From contig JBDWGM010000110.1 in the NCBI GenBank assembly GCA_039975755.1, forward strand, positions 23,269-87,268: a DNA stretch of 64,000 bases, read 5' to 3'. Below the pieces are notes generated by a model. It saw only the letters and a list, made by a program, of their open reading frames with translations. It searched no databases and was not told the origin of the DNA. Made by a program: the position numbers and the translations under genes. This document shows positions 60,522-64,000 of the stretch, in pieces. This stretch comes from JABSSA01 sp039975755 (GTDB lineage: Bacteria > Pseudomonadota > Alphaproteobacteria > Rhodobacterales > Rhodobacteraceae). Position 1 is the stretch's first letter; the number at the start of each line of letters is the position of its first letter.

Positions 60522-61676
60522 TTACGCGGTCTCGCGTTCCGCCATAGCCGCCGCAAAGCGTTCAAACAGGTAATAACTGTCTTGCGGACCAGGGCTGGCC
60601 TCGGGGTGATGCTGGACAGAATACACTGGGCGATTCGCTAAGCGAATCCCGCAGTTGGATCCATCAAACAGCGAAACGTGCGTTTCGATCACGCCATCTG
60701 GCAATGTTTGACCGTCGACTGCGAACCCGTGATTCATTGAGGTGATCTCAACTTTCCCTGTATCCAAATCCTTTACCGGGTGGTTTGCGCCGTGGTGACC
60801 GTGATTCATTTTGATCGTTTGCGCCCCAAGCGCCAACGCAAGCATTTGGTGGCCTAAACAAATCCCAAATACAGGCAATTCAGTTGTGTCCAAGAGAGTG
60901 CGGATCATTGGAACAGCATATGCACCTGTCGCGGCGGGATCGCCTGGTCCGTTTGACAAAAATACGCCGTCTGGCGAATGGGCCAAAACCTCTTCAGCTG
61001 TGGATGTGGCTGGTAAGACCGTTACATCGCAACCCGCAGACGCGAGGCACCGCAGGATGTTGCGTTTTGCCCCGTAGTCCAAAGCCACGACTTTAAATTT
61101 TGGGTCGTTTTGAGGAGTGTATCCGTTTGGCCAAGCCCAACGTTGTTCATTCCAGCGATAGGATTGGGCGCAAGTTACACTTTTTGCTAGATCCACACCT
61201 TCAAGGCCTGCAAAGGCACGTGCGGCTGCGACCAACGCTTCGGTATCAAAAACACCGTCCGGGTTATGTGCCAGAGCAACATGAGGTGCTCCAGCTTGGC
61301 GAATAGCACGGGTAAGACGGCGCGTATCAACACCACCGATGGCGATTCTGCCGCGCGACGCGAGCCAATCGTCCAAAGGCTGGCCTGCGCGCCAATTTGA
61401 CGGCTCAGTTGGCATCCATTTGACGACCATGCCTGCGGCAACCGGGTCGGTTGTTTCATCATCTTCGGGATTAACACCTACATTACCTATATGCGGGAAT
61501 GTGAAGGTCACAATTTGCCCGGCATAAGACGGGTCGGTCATAATTTCCTGATACCCGGTCATCGCTGTGTTGAAACACAATTCAGCGGTGGTTTGACCGG
61601 TCGCTCCGAACCCCATTCCGTAAAATAGACTTCCGTCAGCAAGGGCAAGGCAGGCAGTAGGGGTGGGCACAGTCAT
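60522..61676 (-). CDS. carA: Carbamoyl-phosphate synthase small subunit
   Basis: Glutamine amidotransferase subunit supplying ammonia for carbamoyl phosphate in arginine and pyrimidine synthesis. The start ATG at 61676 (GAG eight bases ahead) gives MTVPTPTACLALADGSLFYGMGFGATGQTTAELCFNTAMTGYQEIMTDPSY, the CarA N-terminal domain; an ATG ten codons upstream is less likely. The class I amidotransferase site is FGICLGHQMLALALGAQTIKMNHGHHGANHPV near 270-300, with catalytic Cys273, and the partner His-Glu is in QHHPEASPGP near 360. Its 384 residues are normal. It diverges from yqeY; carB is not in the window. Confidence 0.96.
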   Translation of the reverse strand: MTVPTPTACLALADGSLFYGMGFGATGQTTAELCFNTAMTGYQEIMTDPSYAGQIVTFTFPHIGNVGVNPEDDETTDPVAAGMVVKWMPTEPSNWRAGQPLDDWLASRGRIAIGGVDTRRLTRAIRQAGAPHVALAHNPDGVFDTEALVAAARAFAGLEGVDLAKSVTCAQSYRWNEQRWAWPNGYTPQNDPKFKVVALDYGAKRNILRCLASAGCDVTVLPATSTAEEVLAHSPDGVFLSNGPGDPAATGAYAVPMIRTLLDTTELPVFGICLGHQMLALALGAQTIKMNHGHHGANHPVKDLDTGKVEITSMNHGFAVDGQTLPDGVIETHVSLFDGSNCGIRLANRPVYSVQHHPEASPGPQDSYYLFERFAAAMAERETA

Positions 61677-61762
61677 GGCAAGCTCGATCCTGTGTGTGTG
61701 GCGCAAACTTGCCGGAACCTAAAGTCTGAGTTGCAGGGGGTCAAGGTAAATAGAAATTTAAA

Positions 61763-61795
61763 AATACAATAAAAACAATAGCTTATATTTGTATT
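61763..61795. promoter_or_regulatory. Inverted repeat in the carA-yqeY intergenic region
   Basis: AATACAA (61763-61769) and TTGTATT (61789-61795) are perfect inverted seven-mers 19 bases apart, in an AT-rich promoter region between the divergent carA and yqeY genes. Such spacing could place two half sites on one face of the DNA. It may serve either gene. No regulator is known to me. Confidence 0.4.
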
Positions 61796-61870
61796 GATCC
61801 GTTGCGTGATTCATACCTTTCGCGTATGTTCCATGACCTGACATAAACCCACGAGGATGGGACAGCTTTG

Positions 61871-62335
61871 ATGGAATTACGCACACGCATCACCTCTGCG
61901 TTGAAGCAAGCCATGAAAGAGAAGGATGCAGCCCGTTTATCGACGCTGCGCCTGATCAACGCCGCAATCAAAGACAAAGACATCGATGCCCGCGCAGGCG
62001 GTTCTGATGATGGTGTAGGCGAGGCTGAAGTCTTGTCTATCTTGGGCAAGATGACCAAGCAGCGCGGCGAAAGTGCTAAGGCCTACGAAGAAGGCGGGCG
62101 CTTGGACTTGGCGGAACGGGAAAGATCTGAGATCGAAGTGATCGAAGAATTTTTGCCACAACAGTTAAGCGATGATGAATCGGCCAAAGCTGTTGATGCA
62201 GCGATCAACGAGGTCGGCGCTGAGAGTATTCGGGACATGGGCGCTGTTATGGGCGTGCTAAAGTCCAAATATACGGGGCAGATGGATTTTGGATCCGTGG
62301 GGCCCATGGTCAAAAACCGGCTGTGTACAGGCTGA
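61871..62335 (+). CDS. yqeY: GatB/YqeY domain protein
   Basis: A 154-residue protein of the YqeY family, which resembles the C-terminal tRNA-binding part of GatB. The ATG at 61871 is directly preceded by an in-frame TTG at 61868 that is better spaced to GAGG and may be the true start. Typical segments are LRTRITSALKQAMKEKDAARLSTLRLINAAIKDKDIDAR near 3-42, ILGKMTKQRGESAKAYEEGGR near 57-77, EVIEEFLPQQLSDDE near 87-101, and MGAVMGVLKSKYTGQMDFGSVGPMVK near 126-151. Function unknown, possibly tRNA-linked. Ends in a strong terminator. Confidence 0.92.
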   Translation: MELRTRITSALKQAMKEKDAARLSTLRLINAAIKDKDIDARAGGSDDGVGEAEVLSILGKMTKQRGESAKAYEEGGRLDLAERERSEIEVIEEFLPQQLSDDESAKAVDAAINEVGAESIRDMGAVMGVLKSKYTGQMDFGSVGPMVKNRLCTG

Positions 62336-62365
62336 TCGTTTCAGACCGACTTTAGGTTTAGTGAA

Positions 62366-62394
62366 ATGCGCAGGGAAAGCCCTGCGCATATTTT
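62366..62394 (+). terminator. Intrinsic terminator of yqeY
   Basis: ATGCGCAGGG (62366-62375) and CCCTGCGCAT (62380-62389) form a perfect ten-pair stem with loop AAAG, followed by ATTTTG. It lies 30 bases past the yqeY stop. Confidence 0.8.
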
Positions 62395-62467
62395 GTGATT
62401 TATCAAAGAATGTATGGGTCAGCTGACCCGATCCCATCAATGTAGCCGTCGCCCGCATGGTCCAGTT

Positions 62468-62959
62468 TCAGCGTTTCTGTTCGGAAAGCGCGCCTTGCAG
62501 TTCGTTGAATAAAGCCAAGCGTTCTTCTTCGCTTAAAAACGCGCCTATTTCTACTTCACGTCCATCGCCTTTCAAGGTGATGTAATTGGGAACTGGTCCG
62601 CCAACGTCGTATTTACGCACCCGTGTCCAGTATCGATTTGATTGCCATTCCTGCACGTGCCCTGATGGGTCTGTTCGGATCAAATGGGCTATTTCATCCC
62701 CAAGTGTTAAAACCTCGGAAATTTGGCGGGCATGTCGATTTCGCTGAAGAGCAATGTAAATACCCCAAACGGCAAGCATAAGAAAAGGCAACAAGCCCCA
62801 TAGAATGGGGGTCCCTAAAACTGGCAAAGCCGGAAGTAAAATCAGGGTGAATGTGATGAGAACGAACGCGGCCATGCCACGACGAGGAAGGCTTTGATGT
62901 GGCCAAAGGCAAAGTTCTTGCTGATCTGACGTGGAGGACGGCGTCCAGCGATAAGGCAT
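62468..62959 (-). CDS. DUF2244-type membrane protein
   Basis: A 163-residue membrane protein of the DUF2244 type. The start is taken at 62959 (MPYRWTPSSTSDQQELCLWPHQSLPRRGMAAF), which is typical of the family; the frame extends 17 codons upstream. Two helices (about residues 29-45 and 48-67) are followed by a cytosolic beta domain with WQSNRYWTRVRKYDVGG, NYITLKGDGREVEIGAFLSEEER. The WQSNRYW stretch is the family mark. Function unknown; neighbours of respiratory genes in other genomes have been noted, but not here. Confidence 0.85.
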   Translation of the reverse strand: MPYRWTPSSTSDQQELCLWPHQSLPRRGMAAFVLITFTLILLPALPVLGTPILWGLLPFLMLAVWGIYIALQRNRHARQISEVLTLGDEIAHLIRTDPSGHVQEWQSNRYWTRVRKYDVGGPVPNYITLKGDGREVEIGAFLSEEERLALFNELQGALSEQKR

Positions 62960-63064
62960 AATGCGGACCAATATCAGGGTATTCGCGCACGAGGTTAGCT
63001 TGGGCGTCATCCACTCAAAAGTCGTCGTAATGTCGCGGATCAGATTATCCTGATCGTTCTCCGA

Positions 63065-63580
63065 TTAGTCGCGCAGCTCTTTGGGCGCGACGCCCCACAA
63101 GAGGGTTTTCGGGGCCCATCCTTTGTACCCTCCAGCACGCAGACGGCACCAAACGGGGCCACATTCGCCCAATCGGGCAATAACGCCGATTTCAAGTGCG
63201 ACCACAGCTGGGGCGGTTTCTTCCGGACGGCTTTGCAAGACCAACATGTCTTTTTCGATGATCACAGTACGAACGCCTGACAGCATCGTATAATGAACCC
63301 AGCCACCCATGCCTTCACGGTCTTCGACCTTGCGCCAGTGGCCGTGCTCTGCCGTGATGCGTAAAGGCATAGAGCGCCGTTTGAAAACCCAATCGATACG
63401 ATGAGTTAACGACGGCCCGCGCCGAACGTTGCTTTCAGATGCTTTCAAGGACACAAATCGTGGCAAAGGCAAGTTTGTCACTGGCCCCGTGTCACGCGAA
63501 AAGACTGGTGCTGCGATGCAGACCAGTAGCAAAAAAATAACCAGCGGGCGCGATTGCCCAAAAAGGAAAGAAGATCGCAT
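63065..63580 (-). CDS. Exported SH3-like domain protein
   Basis: A 171-residue exported protein with a signal peptide (SRPLVIFLLLVCIAAPVFS). The mature part has two bacterial SH3-type segments. The first is FVSLKASESNVRRGPSLTHRIDWVFKRRSMPLRITAEHGHWRKVEDREGMGGWVHYTML (about 42-100). The second runs at about 110-160 and includes GECGPVWCRLRAGGYKGWAPKTLLWG. The pattern N-VR-GPS...W-V...W-KV-D-GW is the SH3_3/4 consensus. It likely binds cell wall or a periplasmic partner. It diverges from the hydroxyacid dehydrogenase gene with 100 bases between. Confidence 0.9.
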   Translation of the reverse strand: MRSSFLFGQSRPLVIFLLLVCIAAPVFSRDTGPVTNLPLPRFVSLKASESNVRRGPSLTHRIDWVFKRRSMPLRITAEHGHWRKVEDREGMGGWVHYTMLSGVRTVIIEKDMLVLQSRPEETAPAVVALEIGVIARLGECGPVWCRLRAGGYKGWAPKTLLWGVAPKELRD

Positions 63581-63680
63581 TTTCTTGCCCTACAACCTCG
63601 GGCGCGGTTCTTGTGCTGCGCCTCTAACTTCGCCACGATGACATGACTGGCAGAGTCGGCCAAGATCGAGGAGCCTAACG

Positions 63681-64000
63681 ATGGTAAAGAAGCGTCTGAG
63701 TGTTGTCGTAACGCGACGGTTGCCGGATGTCGTCGAAACGCGATTAAGCGAATTGTTCGACGTTAGGTTGCATGAAGAAGATTCTCCGATGACCCGCGAC
63801 GCATTGGTCAACGCGATGCAGACCGCTGACGTGCTGGTGCCGACTATTACAGATACCATCGATGCGAGCCTTTTGGCGCAGGCGGGTGATCAATTGCGAT
63901 TGATCGCAAATTACGGTGCAGGCGTTGACAACATCGATGTGGCGACGGCGCGCCAACGCGGCATCCTTGTGTCAAATACAGCGGGTGTTTTGACAGATGA
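63681..64000 (+). CDS. 2-hydroxyacid dehydrogenase (glyoxylate/hydroxypyruvate reductase), 5' part
   Basis: The first 106 codons of a D-isomer 2-hydroxyacid dehydrogenase; the gene continues past the window. The start ATG at 63681 has GAGGAG seven bases ahead. The translated start (MVKKRLSVVVTRRLPDVVETR), DVLVPTITDTIDASLL, LRLIANYGAGVDNIDV and the substrate-pocket NTAGVLTD match glyoxylate reductase GyaR of Rhodobacterales. It would reduce glyoxylate or hydroxypyruvate with NAD(P)H. It could serve the glyoxylate used by the SgaA-type aminotransferase at 16716, though far away. Confidence 0.88.
   Translation, partial: MVKKRLSVVVTRRLPDVVETRLSELFDVRLHEEDSPMTRDALVNAMQTADVLVPTITDTIDASLLAQAGDQLRLIANYGAGVDNIDVATARQRGILVSNTAGVLTD

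Overview
The window looks like chromosomal DNA of a marine Roseobacter-group alphaproteobacterium (Rhodobacterales). The pointers are protein families and gene orders I associate with that group: glyQ / DUF6446 / glyS, ftsY / EamA / yciB, folB-folP-glmM, a SAM-II riboswitch before metZ, tripartite tricarboxylate transporter (TTT) genes, a delta-class carbonic anhydrase, Hint-domain proteins and full CtrA-type boxes (TTAA-N7-TTAA). No sequence search was possible, so the taxonomic call is an inference. No tRNA, rRNA, CRISPR array, prophage or insertion sequence was seen.

Layout. 0-6.5 kb holds envelope and secreted proteins: a delta carbonic anhydrase, a SleB-type lipoprotein hydrolase, a Hint protein behind a CtrA-type box, a DUF3179 protein and an unknown exported protein. 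7-13.1 kb is one plus-strand operon: a TTT importer (tctCBA), then a CoA-acylating aldehyde dehydrogenase and an acyl-CoA ligase resembling the sulfoacetate enzymes SauS and SauT. Converging on it from 16.6 kb is a large FAD/Fe-S 2-hydroxyacid dehydrogenase coupled to a TauE-type exporter. Diverging is a serine-glyoxylate-type aminotransferase coupled to a second TauE-type exporter. This 11-kb block reads as an organic-acid or sulfonate catabolic island. It ends in a gene-poor stretch (18.6-19.5 kb) with an orphan C-terminal piece of the error-prone polymerase DnaE2 and an imperfect repeat pair.

19.6-64 kb is mostly housekeeping: ferredoxin, gph, purD, xseA, ftsY, yciB, metZ, folE2, trkH, glyQ/glyS, folB-folP-glmM, ilvC with two Lrp-type regulators, carA and yqeY. 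Set among these are several proteins whose sequences depart from their families. One is an AlkB-like membrane protein that has lost most diiron histidines. One is a fused FdsG-FdsB-like diaphorase with no formate dehydrogenase alpha gene beside it. One is a trypsin-fold protein lacking all three catalytic residues. One is a PPDK-like protein with an eroded ATP-grasp domain. Others are a bacterial Popeye-like cyclic-nucleotide-binding membrane protein and a FolB with a large extra domain. A MshEN-glycosyltransferase fusion has a perfect CtrA-type box in front of it. The last gene, a glyoxylate/hydroxypyruvate reductase, runs off the end.

Working together: the TTT operon would import an acid, activate it to a CoA thioester and reduce it to the aldehyde, with TauE-type permeases exporting sulfite or another anion. 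folE2, folB and folP cover the start, aldolase step and pteroate step of folate synthesis. MetZ is controlled by S-adenosylmethionine through the riboswitch. The strongest candidates for something little described are the TTT-SauS-SauT island and the group of apparent pseudo-enzymes.
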